DNA of 64,000 nucleotides from Candidatus Mediterraneibacter stercoripullorum (GCA_019115765.1 DXCZ01000002.1:20375-84374), one strand, 5' to 3'. Positions 33,716 through 42,855 are shown, counted from the first letter of the stretch. Made by a program: numbers and translations. The notes: generated by a model from the sequence alone, not told the origin.

Positions 33716-33940
33716 TTATGTTAATGATAATGCTGCCGCTATAACTATAGCATGATTCTGATTACACAGCCGAAGATATTCATAAGCTTCCTCCAGCTGT
33801 TTGAAAACAGACCCGGAAAACTCTTTTTTATCTTGAAAATCTGTATTATCTTCATCTGAAAAAACCGCAATTTTCACTCTGTCAGACAGAATCACTGAAA
33901 GTTCCATAAGGAACATTCCAGGATTGTAAGCGGTCGCCAT
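33716..33940 (-). CDS. Hypothetical small protein, possible remnant
   Basis: A 74-codon frame, MATAYNPGMFLMELSVILSD and on, starting 18 nt after the Fic stop without a ribosome site. The open frame extends a few codons upstream of the ATG (EIFA), so it could be the tail of a lost gene. I do not recognise it. Apart from this and the terminator the 33553-33958 gap holds nothing evident. Confidence 0.3.
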   Translation of the reverse strand: MATAYNPGMFLMELSVILSDRVKIAVFSDEDNTDFQDKKEFSGSVFKQLEEAYEYLRLCNQNHAIVIAAALSLT

Positions 33941-33958
33941 CGCAAAAATTTCTATGAC

Positions 33959-35005
33959 TTAGATTCTGACATAGCCGGTAGCAGGTCCCGAACCTACTTT
34001 GGCGATGTAACCACTCTTAACTAAATCCGTCAGAGTACGTTCCACCGTCGTTTTACTAATGTCAGGGCAGGCATCCATGATTTCCTTTTTCGTGATTTTT
34101 CCAACTTTCTGGTCGATCATGGCTCGGATTCGCTCCGGCTTAGAAAGCGTGCGGTTTTTCAAATGCTCCACACGGCTTTCAAATTCATTGTATGCTTTCA
34201 GCGTAATGCCAAGATAATATTTTACAAAAGGTTCGTAGCTGTTCTCATTTTCATGCCAACCTATTGAGCTTGCCCGCAACGCTTCATAATAGGTTTCTTT
34301 AGTTTTTTCAATCAGCATTTCCATACTGATGTACTTCCCGACAATATATCCGGCTTTATAGAACAGCAGAAGAGTCAGCAGGCGGCTCATGCGTCCATTC
34401 CCATCATTAAAGGGATGGATACAGAGAAAATCCAAAATAAACATGGGAATCAGAAGAAGTTTATCAATATGGTCTGCTTCCCAGGCTTCCCAAAATTCCC
34501 TGCAAAGTTCCTCCATCGCTTCTGCGGTCTGAAATGCCGGAACCGGAACAAATCGTGCCTTTTGATGCCCTTCTGCATCTGTTTCGGCAATGACATTATC
34601 CGCATTTTTATAACTCCCTCCAGCAGCTTTCTGAGAGTAAGAATACAAATCTCGATGCAGCTGTAAAATCAGATAGGGGCGGGGAATGATATATTCATAA
34701 CTTTCATAAATGGTAGCAAGCACTTCCCGATAGCCTGCAATTTCCTGTTCGGAACGGTTTCTAGGTTCTGCCTTCTGGCTCACCAGTTCCTCCAGCCGCT
34801 TATCCGTTGTATAAATACCTTCGATGCGGTTGGAAGCACCCGTACTTTGAATCAATGCAACTTCCAGAAGCCTTTTCAGTTCGTCAATATTGGCTTCCAG
34901 AAATAACTCCTGCTTTCCTTTGTGTTCATGAATACTGGAAACCATTCGAACGATCTCCGATGTCAGAAGTTTTTCCGGTTCCTTTTTATAATCAAATAAC
35001 CGCAT
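33959..35005 (-). CDS. Fic-family AMPylase with C-terminal winged helix
   Basis: 348 residues. The catalytic motif HPFNDGNGRMSR (about 197-208) matches the active HPFx(D/E)GNGRxxR form. An N-terminal inhibitory helix carries SNRIEG (about 58-63), the (S/T)xxxE(G/N) motif of class II self-inhibited Fic proteins. The last 60 residues form a winged helix (ITKKEIMDACPDISKTTVERTL). It should transfer AMP to protein targets and may bind DNA itself. GAGGTAGATAGC precedes the ATG, and a strong inverted repeat covers its promoter. Confidence 0.9.
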   Translation of the reverse strand: MRLFDYKKEPEKLLTSEIVRMVSSIHEHKGKQELFLEANIDELKRLLEVALIQSTGASNRIEGIYTTDKRLEELVSQKAEPRNRSEQEIAGYREVLATIYESYEYIIPRPYLILQLHRDLYSYSQKAAGGSYKNADNVIAETDAEGHQKARFVPVPAFQTAEAMEELCREFWEAWEADHIDKLLLIPMFILDFLCIHPFNDGNGRMSRLLTLLLFYKAGYIVGKYISMEMLIEKTKETYYEALRASSIGWHENENSYEPFVKYYLGITLKAYNEFESRVEHLKNRTLSKPERIRAMIDQKVGKITKKEIMDACPDISKTTVERTLTDLVKSGYIAKVGSGPATGYVRI

Positions 35006-35028
35006 GCTATCTACCTCATTTCCAATTT

Positions 35029-35066
35029 ATCTCCGTCATTTTACCCAAAAATGACGGAGATTTCAA
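35029..35066 (-). promoter_or_regulatory. fic promoter overlapped by a 14-bp palindrome
   Basis: On the minus strand, TTGAAA (35061-35066) and TAAAAT (35038-35043) are 17 bp apart. ATCTCCGTCATTTT and its exact complement (35029-35042 and 35048-35061) fill the space between and beyond them. A third, imperfect copy (ATGACGAAGAT) follows at about 35071-35081. The geometry is that of a repressor site, probably for Fic's own winged helix. Confidence 0.7.
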
Positions 35067-35126
35067 TATAATGACGAAGATAAACTCTCTCCGTAAGCAG
35101 CAGCAAACCATTCAGCCATGGAGCGG

Positions 35127-35864
35127 CTACTCTTCCAGAAACACAAATTCCCGGTCCGTTGACCGCTCCTCATCAAAATGATACCCAAGCCGGTCAAATC
35201 CTTTTATCTTCTCCGCATCTTCCACCTGATTCTCAGCAAGCCAGCGCACCATCTCGCCTCGTGCCATCTTCGCCAGGGTACCCTTCTGCTTTACTTTCCC
35301 GTCTGTCAGCTCTCCGAACACACAGGTCAGATATGTATCCTCCGGTGTAAGGTACCGCTCCACACACTTGGAATACTCCTTCGAAGCCAGATTCAGGATA
35401 AAGTGATCCCCGTCTGTCACTTCCCGATACAGCTTATCTCCCCAGAACCGGTACAGATCCCCGGCGGGCGAAGCCTTTGCCTGCATCTCCAGCCGGTAGG
35501 GCACGATCCCGTCGAAAGGCTTCACCACTCCGTAAAAACCTGACAGGATCCGCAGATGATTCTGGATATAATCGGTCTCACTGCCTCCGAAAACAGCAGG
35601 CGCCATATACTGGTACTGGATGCCCTCATAGGAGATCACAGCCGGCGTCAGATTCCTCCTTAGATCCATCTCCTGGAATCTGCGGTAATTCTGCTCCGCG
35701 ATCCTGTCATTGCATTTCCACAGTGCCTTCGCCTCCGGAAGCGACAGTCCCCGCATCCACTCCATCAGCTCCTCTGCTTCCTTCAGAAACACCGGCGTCG
35801 TCCGATGAGCCAGCGTGTCTGTATCCCGGTTCATTTTCTTTGCCGGTGATATGATAATTTTCAT
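35127..35864 (-). CDS. yaaA: Peroxide stress protein YaaA (DUF328/UPF0246)
   Basis: 245 residues beginning MKIIISPAKKMN, the family hallmark, with the conserved YxGIQYQYMAP, LRILSGFYG, PYRLEM and GFDRLGYHFDE blocks. Members limit free iron and DNA damage during peroxide stress in E. coli; the mechanism is only partly known. AAGGAGGAAG precedes the ATG. It lies next to fic on the same strand, with a separate promoter for fic between them. Confidence 0.92.
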   Translation of the reverse strand: MKIIISPAKKMNRDTDTLAHRTTPVFLKEAEELMEWMRGLSLPEAKALWKCNDRIAEQNYRRFQEMDLRRNLTPAVISYEGIQYQYMAPAVFGGSETDYIQNHLRILSGFYGVVKPFDGIVPYRLEMQAKASPAGDLYRFWGDKLYREVTDGDHFILNLASKEYSKCVERYLTPEDTYLTCVFGELTDGKVKQKGTLAKMARGEMVRWLAENQVEDAEKIKGFDRLGYHFDEERSTDREFVFLEE

Positions 35865-35955
35865 AAACTTCCTCCTTCTGAAAATCCGATCTCATTTATC
35901 CCACGGATTCCTTTCGTGTACTGTCTCAGTAAAGCGGGGGAATGCTTGTCTGCGT

Positions 35956-36789
35956 TCACTGTACTAATATCATCCAGATTCCCTGTGCGACACCGTCCGC
36001 GTCATTGGATGCCACGATCCGATCCGCCGCTTTCCGGCACGCTTCTGAAGCATTTGCCACAGCGAACCCGGCTCCCGCAAAGGCAAGCAGTCCTGCATCA
36101 TTGTCTCCGTCCCCGAAGGCCGCCAGTTCCTCCCGCTTCAGCCCAAGACGATCCAGGAGAAACTTTGCTCCTGAATCTTTTCCAGATTCCCGGTAGGAAA
36201 TCTCAAGCAGCTGGGGAACCGATGAAGTGATATACACATCCACCACGTAATTTTTCAGAGTTTTCCACAATCTTTCCTTAAGTTCTTCCCCTTTTACCAC
36301 AACATCGATACTTTCCAGCTCGCTGCTGTGATCCAGGATGAACTTCTTCATGTCTTTAACAGGCGTCCTGGTCCGCTGGATATAAGGGATTGCCCGGGGC
36401 GCTGCCCCGAAGCGGACCGGATCGCTCACATACCTTGCTTCTGCATATGGCTTTCCATTGATAAACGCCTCGAAAGAGACCTCCTCTTTTTCTGTGTATC
36501 GCAGAATTGCCCTCACAGAGTCCGCGGTCAGCTTATACTGCCTCAGACACTTTCCCGACCGGATATCATAAACCGCCGCACCGTTGGACATAATTGCATA
36601 TCGGATCCCCTCTATGGAAAGAATATCCTCCGGCAGGGAATCCAGGGAACGTCCGCTGGCCACAACAATATGGATCCCGGCATCGATCGCCGCCTCCAGA
36701 GCATCTCTGTTCGCCTGACTCAGATATCCATCGCTGTTCAGGGTTGTCCTGTCCAGATCAAGTGCAATACATTTTATCTTCATTCTCAT
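35956..36789 (-). CDS. Cof-type HAD phosphatase
   Basis: A protein of about 277 residues with HAD motifs I (ALDLDRTTLN), II (VVASGRSLD), III (a Lys in the GKDSGAKFL region) and IV (FGDGDNDAGLL). The C2 cap domain lies between motifs II and III, as in Cof/YidA sugar-phosphate phosphatases. The motif I aspartates are both present. The ATG at 36789 overlaps the stop of the preceding gene (ATGA), so coupling is likely; ATG 36783 is the alternative. Confidence 0.88.
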   Translation of the reverse strand: MRMKIKCIALDLDRTTLNSDGYLSQANRDALEAAIDAGIHIVVASGRSLDSLPEDILSIEGIRYAIMSNGAAVYDIRSGKCLRQYKLTADSVRAILRYTEKEEVSFEAFINGKPYAEARYVSDPVRFGAAPRAIPYIQRTRTPVKDMKKFILDHSSELESIDVVVKGEELKERLWKTLKNYVVDVYITSSVPQLLEISYRESGKDSGAKFLLDRLGLKREELAAFGDGDNDAGLLAFAGAGFAVANASEACRKAADRIVASNDADGVAQGIWMILVQ

Positions 36790-37193
36790 ATCTTCTGCTG
36801 CCGGAATATCTCGCGGAATTCCAGCGCTTCCTCCATCGTATTCTGCCACCCGTCCTTCTTCAGATCGACCATCCAGCCTTTATCTGTCCGAAACACATGG
36901 ACACCTTCTCCTTCCAGGAGCAGGCGCTGCATATCCCCCGTCTCAAAGGCTGCCGCGCCGCTTAACATTCCTCTGGAGTTCACCACTCTGTGGGCCGGGA
37001 TATCGGGGCCAAGACGGTCTCTGTTCAGAGCATATCCAACCTGGCGCGCATTCTTCGGCTTCCCGCAGAGAAGGGCAATCTGGCCGTAAGAAGCCACTTT
37101 GCCATAAGGGATGGCGCGGCAGACAACTGCCGCCCGTTTATAGAAATCATAGTCCTGCAATATCGCATCTCCTATCCATTCAAGACTCGCCAC
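36786..37193 (-). CDS. MGMT-family protein lacking the active cysteine (alkyltransferase-like)
   Basis: 135 residues with the O6-alkylguanine-DNA alkyltransferase fold, including the IPYGKVASYGQIA helix-turn-helix with its Arg finger region (NARQVGYAL). The active site PCHRV is IPAHRV, Ala in place of Cys. Such ATL proteins bind alkylated guanines and recruit nucleotide excision repair instead of repairing directly. It starts at GTG 37193, 13 nt after the upstream stop, without a strong ribosome site. It is translationally coupled to the HAD gene. Confidence 0.82.
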   Translation of the reverse strand: MASLEWIGDAILQDYDFYKRAAVVCRAIPYGKVASYGQIALLCGKPKNARQVGYALNRDRLGPDIPAHRVVNSRGMLSGAAAFETGDMQRLLLEGEGVHVFRTDKGWMVDLKKDGWQNTMEEALEFREIFRQQKI

Positions 37194-37206
37194 TGATACT
37201 GATTTG

Positions 37207-37788
37207 TTACTCGCCGCCTGTAGAGGCGGGAGTCATCTCACATCTGATATACTCTTTTGTAATCTTCATGATCGTCTCCAGGTTCTTAAGATCTGTGATC
37301 ACATCACCGGTCTCCAGTGAATGATCTGCGCCCTCCGTAATGTAAAGGGGAAATCCTCCTGTTTCGCATCCTCTGTTCACTGCGTCCAGATCCGCCCAGG
37401 CATCATTCGTCCCCGTGAAAGCGATCCCCGGCTGGTTCATAAACTGAAAAGAAGCCTCTACCGGCGTATAATAAACATTTCTCGTATGCAAATGATATTT
37501 TGCTCCGTACGCAGACGCCACAGCAGTCCCTACGCTTTTCGATATAAACAAAATGTCCTCATACTGGGAAAAGTCCACCTCTTTCAGAAGTTCCTCTGCC
37601 TGTGAAAGCGCGCTGAAAAATGCCCGCTCCATCTTCTTCTTAGAGCCCTTCACCCCTTTGGGGAAACCTCCATACGGCGCTTCCACGATCTCATAACCTG
37701 CTTCCGCTGCAATCTTTTTACTGTAATACAGAAGCGGCTTGTCTGTATGGTATCCGATTCCCGGAAAAATCACTGCAATCTTCTTCAT
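37207..37788 (-). CDS. Alpha/beta-hydrolase family protein
   Basis: 193 residues starting KKIAVIFPGIGYHTDKPLLY, with the nucleophile elbow ISKSVGTAVAS (Ser at about 86), an acid region TGTNDAWAD and a late ITEGADHSLE with the catalytic His. A compact serine hydrolase of unknown substrate. AAAGGAGAAG precedes the ATG. It is the first gene of a hydrolase-ATL-HAD run. Confidence 0.75.
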   Translation of the reverse strand: MKKIAVIFPGIGYHTDKPLLYYSKKIAAEAGYEIVEAPYGGFPKGVKGSKKKMERAFFSALSQAEELLKEVDFSQYEDILFISKSVGTAVASAYGAKYHLHTRNVYYTPVEASFQFMNQPGIAFTGTNDAWADLDAVNRGCETGGFPLYITEGADHSLETGDVITDLKNLETIMKITKEYIRCEMTPASTGGE

Positions 37789-37960
37789 AATTTATCTTCT
37801 CCTTTTACAATCATTCCGAGCAAAGCTCTCCTGTGAATCCCGGCGTAGGAACCAGGTCAGCTTCCGCTGAAATGACACATCTTCGAATTCCTCCGCACTC
37901 CGTTCTGCTTTTTATCTTAACACATTCTAAAATTTGTGAAAATATATTCCGTTGTTTCCA

Positions 37961-37969
37961 TGTTATAAT
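37961..37969 (+). promoter_or_regulatory. Extended -10 promoter of the DegV gene
   Basis: TGTTATAAT is a TGn extended -10 with a perfect hexamer and no good -35. It lies 53 nt before ATG 38022. Confidence 0.6.
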
Positions 37970-38021
37970 TGAAAAGGCAGTCCGGCTGAACTGCTTTTTG
38001 AAGTTAAAGGAGGAAAATATT

Positions 38022-38894
38022 ATGTCATCAGAAATACAAAATACAAAGAAAATCATCCTGAGCGCAGACAGTACCTGCGATCTTGACACAGACTTAAAAG
38101 AACGGTATCACGTGAATTACTTTCCCCTGCACATCATATTAAACGGCAAGGAATACCGTGATAACATCGACATCACCCCGGAACAGGTCTACCAGGAATA
38201 CTATGACCACAAGGTTCTTCCCAAGACCGCCGCTGTAAACGCTCAGGAGTATATCGATCACTTCCGCCCCTGGGTTGAGGACGGCTGTGAAGTCATACAC
38301 ATTAATCTCGGAAGCGCACTGTCGAGCTCTTACCAGAACTGCTGCATCGCAGCGGAAGAACTGGGACATGTTCACGTCATCGACAGCTGCAATCTCTCTA
38401 CCGGAACCGGCCTTCTGGTCGTTGCCGCCGGAAAGATGATCGAACAGGGCCTGGACGCTCCGTCTATCGCAGAGGCACTCCGTGCAAGGACAGCCAAATG
38501 CCACGCAAGCTTTGTTCTGGACACCCTTACCTTTCTTCACGCTGGCGGACGCTGCTCTTCCCTTGCAGCTCTCGGCGCCAATATGCTGAAGCTCAAGCCA
38601 TGTATCCAGGTGGACAACCATGACGGAAGCATGGGCGTCGGGAAGAAATACCGGGGTTCTCTGGACAAAGCACTGGAAAAGTATGTTCGGGATGAACTGG
38701 GAAAATATCCGGATATCAATACAGACCTGCTTTTTATCACACACTCCGGAATCCCGCAGGAATATATTGATCTTGTAAGAAAAACCATAGATGAGACCAT
38801 GCATTTTAAAGAGATCCATGTTACAAAAGCAAGCTGCACGATCTCCTGCCACTGCGGTCCGAATACGCTTGGAATACTATTTGAGACGAAATAA
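38022..38894 (+). CDS. DegV-family fatty-acid-binding protein
   Basis: 290 residues. The N-terminal ILSADSTCDLD, a TAAVNAQEYID block, INLGSALSSSYQN and the C-terminal ITHSGIPQEY/HCGPNTLGI blocks are those of DegV/FakB proteins. These bind a fatty acid for phosphorylation by FakA; some have other ligands. No fakA is nearby. AAAGGAGG precedes the ATG. Confidence 0.92.
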   Translation: MSSEIQNTKKIILSADSTCDLDTDLKERYHVNYFPLHIILNGKEYRDNIDITPEQVYQEYYDHKVLPKTAAVNAQEYIDHFRPWVEDGCEVIHINLGSALSSSYQNCCIAAEELGHVHVIDSCNLSTGTGLLVVAAGKMIEQGLDAPSIAEALRARTAKCHASFVLDTLTFLHAGGRCSSLAALGANMLKLKPCIQVDNHDGSMGVGKKYRGSLDKALEKYVRDELGKYPDINTDLLFITHSGIPQEYIDLVRKTIDETMHFKEIHVTKASCTISCHCGPNTLGILFETK

Positions 38895-38900
38895 AATAAG

Positions 38901-38936
38901 CAGGCTCCCGCATCGTCACCTGTATGCGGGAGCCTG
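38901..38936. terminator. Terminator between degV and the siderophore operon
   Basis: CAGGCTCCCGCAT pairs with ATGCGGGAGCCTG. The minus-strand side runs into TTATTTTATTT, so it mainly ends the siderophore operon, and it blocks both directions. Confidence 0.7.
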
Positions 38937-38993
38937 CCCTGTAAACTGCAGCAGCTGAACAGCTTACTTCAGCATACCGCAGCGTATCATATT

Positions 38994-39888
38994 TTATAGC
39001 AGTTCATTCTCCAGATCCTGCAGCATCAGATCCAGCGCTGTCACGCCGCCCTCAGCTGTATACCACACTGCCGGGTGGGAAAGATACACAACATTGCCGT
39101 TCTTGTATGCATCTGTTCCCATGACCAGCTCGTTCTCCATGATCTCCTGAGCCAGCTGCGCGCCGTCTGTACCGATTGCCGCATCTCTGTCCATGACAAA
39201 GATATATTCCGGATTCTTCTCAACGACGAACTCAAAGGAAGCCTCGTTTCCGTGTGTAGCTGTATCGATATTGGAGTCTACGCCGATATTATCGAATCCG
39301 ATTTCTTTTCCGATGATCGAGCAGCGGCCGTCATTTCCAAGCACATTAAAGCTGCCGCTGGTACACATTCCGATGATCGCCGTCTTTCCTTCCGCGAACT
39401 GGGAAAGCGCCTCAATCCGGCTGTCAAAGTCCGCCATCAGTTCGTCCACCTTATCCTCAAGCCCGAAAATCGATGCAATGGTAGACGCATTTGTGCGCAC
39501 ACTTTCCGCAACTCCTGCTTCACTGTCTGTAGCAAGGTAAACAACCGGTGCGATCTCGTTGAGTGCATCATAAGAAGAAGAGAGACGTCCTCCGATAAAG
39601 ATGATATCCGGTTCACACTCCGAGATTGTCAAGAATATCCAGGCATGCCATGTCAAGGATTGCAACCCGCTCCGGATCATAGGGAACCTCTACTTCTGTC
39701 AGCTCTCCCTCCGCATTTCTGCTCTGGATGGTGATCGTCTCCGGTTTCTCATCTGAGCTGTCTTCTGCAGACCCGCTGTCTGCCGCCTGGCCGCTGTCCG
39801 ACGAAGGTCCGCCGGATGTGCTGCCGCACGCGGCAAGTGAAAATACCATAGCTGCAGATAACATCAGTGTTAAAATTCTTTTTTTCAT
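38994..39888 (-). pseudogene. Siderophore-binding lipoprotein (YclQ/FeuA-like), frameshifted by deletion
   Basis: The first frame (39888 to about 39613) has a signal peptide with lipobox SLAACGS, a Ser/Asp-rich linker and the start of the binding domain (VPYDPERVAILDMACLDILD) ending NLGV then a stop. The remainder, from ECEPDIIFIGGRLSSSYDAL to the C terminus, continues in another frame down to 38994. About 30 residues that normally lie between them are missing. The junction CTCGGAGTGTGAACC reads as NLGV in one frame and ECEP in the other, so a GGAGTG repeat probably mediated the loss. AGGAGG precedes the ATG. It would have delivered ferric siderophore to the permease. Confidence 0.85.
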
Positions 39889-39957
39889 GTAATATAATCC
39901 TCCGATTTTCGTATAATTTCAGACTGCCTGGGGCAAACACTCCCCCCTGCCGTCCTT

Positions 39958-40710
39958 TTAGTAATAGATGGACAGCGGTTTTCCCTGGATCTCCTGGATC
40001 TCAAAGTCCACGCGATAGATCTCTGACAGGTTTTCCTTTGTCATGACCTCATTTACTGTACCAAACTTCGCGATCTTCCCATCCACGAATGCGCAGATAT
40101 AGTCGGAATAAAACGCCGCATAGTTGATCTCATGAAGCACCAGCACTACTGTCTTTCCAAGCTCATCGCAGAGCCGGCGCACGATCTTCATCATGTTGGT
40201 GGCATGATAGATATCCAGACTGTTTGTCGGCTCATCCAGAAGTACATATTCTGTATCCTGAGCAATCACCATGGCAATGTATGCCCTCTGCCTCTGGCCG
40301 CCGGACAGCTCGTCGATAAACCGGTCTTCGAACTCTTCCAGCTCCATATACCGGATTGCCTTATCGATCAGCACCTCATCCTCCTCTGTCAGGCGTCCGC
40401 CCGAGTAAGGGAACCTTCCAAACGCCACCAGTTCCCGCACTGTCAGCTTCATCTGAATATTGTTTGTCTGCGTCAGGATGGCCAGCCGTTTTGCCAGTTC
40501 CTTGCTCTTCCATTTGGAAATATCTTTTCCGTCAAAGCTGACCAGGCCCGTGTCCTGGGCGATCAGCCGGGAAATCATTCCCATGACAGTGGATTTTCCT
40601 GCTCCGTTGGGTCCGATCAGCGAAATGACCTTCCCCTTCGGTATTTCAAAGGAAACCGAATCTACAACTGCCTTTCCGTCATATTTCTTTGTCAGTTTTT
40701 CTACGAACAT
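39958..40710 (-). CDS. Siderophore ABC transporter ATP-binding protein (YclP-like)
   Basis: A 250-residue ATPase. Walker A is GPNGAGKST (about 33-41), the signature LSGGQRQRAYIAMVIAQ and Walker B VLLDEPTNSLD, with the FepC-type VREL(V)AFGRFPY block. CAGGAGGG precedes the ATG, 3 nt after the permease stop. It powers uptake by the two permeases. Confidence 0.9.
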   Translation of the reverse strand: MFVEKLTKKYDGKAVVDSVSFEIPKGKVISLIGPNGAGKSTVMGMISRLIAQDTGLVSFDGKDISKWKSKELAKRLAILTQTNNIQMKLTVRELVAFGRFPYSGGRLTEEDEVLIDKAIRYMELEEFEDRFIDELSGGQRQRAYIAMVIAQDTEYVLLDEPTNSLDIYHATNMMKIVRRLCDELGKTVVLVLHEINYAAFYSDYICAFVDGKIAKFGTVNEVMTKENLSEIYRVDFEIQEIQGKPLSIYY

Positions 40711-40713
40711 GTT

Positions 40714-41775
40714 CTATACCCTCCTGTTTGTCAGCAGAAGGTACAGGAAATAGATCCCGCCTCCCACCGTGATAAATACGCTGACAGGTATCGTATAGGA
40801 AAATACATGCTCCACCAGGAGCTGGCCTCCCACCAGCACCACCATTCCAAACAGCGCCGATCCCAGGATCAGCTGCCCGTGCCGGTATGTTTTCAGGAGC
40901 TGCCGGGCAAGGTTTGCTATGATCAGCCCCAGAAATGAAATCGGGCCTACCATTGCCGTGGCTACGGCGATGCAGAGTGTCACTCCGAGCAGAAGCCTCC
41001 GGATACAGTTGTCATAGTCCACACCCAGATTGATGGCCTGATCCTTTCCAAGCGTGATCACATTCAGAATGGCCAGATCTTTCCTCAGTACGAAGATCAG
41101 CACCGCCAGCACGATCACCGAAAAAAGGATGATCTCTGAATTAATATTGCTGAAGCTTGCCACCAGCGTATTCAAAAGTGTGTCGTACTCGTTGGGGTCC
41201 ATAACTCTTGTCAGTGTAGTCTGGATGCTGGAAAAGAAGGACGTCAGCACCGTACCGATCAGAAGAACATAGAGTACGTTATGTTTTGTCTTTTTAAACA
41301 GATAGCTATAGATCACAGTCGCCGTAATTCCCATCAGGACAAGATCCATAGCAAAAGCCGCATTCGAGTTCACTGCAAATATGCTTCCTGTTCCGGCCAC
41401 AAATACCACCGCCGTATGGATCAGCGTATAAAGGGAATTCATCCCCAGCAGACAGGGCGTAACAATGGTATTGTTGATAATGGACTGGAAGACCAGGGAC
41501 GCACCGCCGATGGCAAATGCAGTGATCAGCATGACGATCAGCTTCGGCGTACGGATCTTCATGGCATAGGCAAACAGCTTTTCATTTTCAAACTTTACAT
41601 CTACAAACATGTATGCCGCTGCCACAATGACTACAATAAGAGCCATGATCCACAGCTTTCTTGTATTTGCCCGTGCGGCCGCAACCGTCCGGCCGGCTTT
41701 CGCCCTTCCCCCTGCCTTTGCTGCAGCATCTGCCACATTGCCGCTGTATACATTATCATAAGCATTTGCACTCAT
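40714..41775 (-). CDS. Siderophore ABC transporter permease (YclO-like)
   Basis: A 353-residue FecCD-type permease with a long Ala-rich cytoplasmic N terminus (about 1-38), then about nine helices. Family blocks GGASLVFQSIINN, PCLLGMNSLY and VGPISFLGLIIANLAR are clear. The start overlaps the first permease by 4 bp (ATGA) behind GGAGGTGA. Confidence 0.9.
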   Translation of the reverse strand: MSANAYDNVYSGNVADAAAKAGGRAKAGRTVAAARANTRKLWIMALIVVIVAAAYMFVDVKFENEKLFAYAMKIRTPKLIVMLITAFAIGGASLVFQSIINNTIVTPCLLGMNSLYTLIHTAVVFVAGTGSIFAVNSNAAFAMDLVLMGITATVIYSYLFKKTKHNVLYVLLIGTVLTSFFSSIQTTLTRVMDPNEYDTLLNTLVASFSNINSEIILFSVIVLAVLIFVLRKDLAILNVITLGKDQAINLGVDYDNCIRRLLLGVTLCIAVATAMVGPISFLGLIIANLARQLLKTYRHGQLILGSALFGMVVLVGGQLLVEHVFSYTIPVSVFITVGGGIYFLYLLLTNRRV

Positions 41776-42836
41776 CTGCTGTCACCTCCACTCACATGGG
41801 ACACTGCCGCCGCGCAGCCCGATGTTCCAGCGCCGCCCAGACGGACTGCCTTTCTCCCGTGCTGCAGACGGTAAAGCAGCAGCGCGACAAAGATAATGCT
41901 TCCCAGTATGCCGATGATCAGCTCGATCGGAAGCTCGTAGGGCGCGATGACCACTCTCCCGATCATGTCGCACACAAGGACAAAGATGGCTCCAAAGAGG
42001 GCCGTATCCACCAGTGTCCCACGGATCTTATCTCCTTTGAACATAGCCACCACATTGGGCACGATCAGTCCGATATACGAGATCGTTCCGACCACCACGA
42101 CGATAGCCGCCGTGATCATGGCCGCAATGGTAAGTCCCATGACCAGCACCAGATTATAGTGGACGCCCAGATTTTTAGAAAAGTCTTTCCCCATGCCCAC
42201 AATATTAAAATGATTGGCAAAAATAAATGCCAGAATCACCAGCGGCACCACCATCCATACGATCTCATAACGCCCCTTGATCACAAGGGAGAAATGCCCC
42301 ACCAGCCAGGTAGAAAGCGCCTGCGTCATCTCGTATTTATAGGCCAGATAGTTGGTCACTCCGCCGATCACATTTCCAAACATGATCCCCACAAGAGGGA
42401 CCATCACAACATCTTTAAACTGAATCCTCTGGATAAACCACACAAAGATCCAGGTTCCCAGTATTGCCGTGATAAAGGCAAATATTGCTCTCCCCCACAG
42501 CGTAGAACCCGGCATGAACAGAAGTGCCAGCAGGATTCCGAATTGGGCAGAAGAGATCGTCGCCCCGGTTGTCGGGGAGACAAATTTATTCATACAGAGC
42601 TGCTGCATGATCAGCCCGGAAACACTCATGCCGACACCCGTACACAGGATGGCCAGCAGCCGGGGAAGCCGTGAAAGAATAAAGATCTCCCACTGCTCCG
42701 CATCTCCGCTCAGCAGAGATGAAAGGTCGATATCAATAACACCCACGAACAATGACAGTCTCGCCAGAACAATAAGGGTAACCGCCAGTATCAGGGTCAG
42801 TCTTCTTCCTTTAATGAATATATCCTCCCTTCGCAT
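41772..42836 (-). CDS. Siderophore ABC transporter permease (YclN-like)
   Basis: A FecCD-type permease of about 354 residues. Blocks RLPRLLAILCTGVGMSVSG, NKFVSPTTGATISSAQ and GTISYIGLIVPNVVA are present. Gene order N-O-P-Q equals the petrobactin importer of Bacillus. ATG 42836 has no upstream ribosome site; AGGGAGG instead lies inside the first codons, 6-9 nt before ATA/TTC/ATT codons, so initiation is unclear. Two DtxR-type boxes precede it. Confidence 0.85.
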   Translation of the reverse strand: MRREDIFIKGRRLTLILAVTLIVLARLSLFVGVIDIDLSSLLSGDAEQWEIFILSRLPRLLAILCTGVGMSVSGLIMQQLCMNKFVSPTTGATISSAQFGILLALLFMPGSTLWGRAIFAFITAILGTWIFVWFIQRIQFKDVVMVPLVGIMFGNVIGGVTNYLAYKYEMTQALSTWLVGHFSLVIKGRYEIVWMVVPLVILAFIFANHFNIVGMGKDFSKNLGVHYNLVLVMGLTIAAMITAAIVVVVGTISYIGLIVPNVVAMFKGDKIRGTLVDTALFGAIFVLVCDMIGRVVIAPYELPIELIIGILGSIIFVALLLYRLQHGRKAVRLGGAGTSGCAAAVSHVSGGDSR

Positions 42837-42839
42837 CGA

Positions 42840-42855
42840 GTTAGATTTAACTAAC
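42840..42855. promoter_or_regulatory. DtxR/IdeR-type box 1
   Basis: GTTAG-ATTTAA-CTAAC lies directly before the ATG of the importer operon. It matches the TTAGGTTAG-CTAACCTAA type of metal-repressor site. Confidence 0.6.

Noticed and set aside
41281-42674. Long plus-strand frames of 197 and 337 codons
   Set aside because: They lie opposite the two siderophore permeases, and their His/Asp/Arg-rich composition is typical of antisense of membrane-protein genes.
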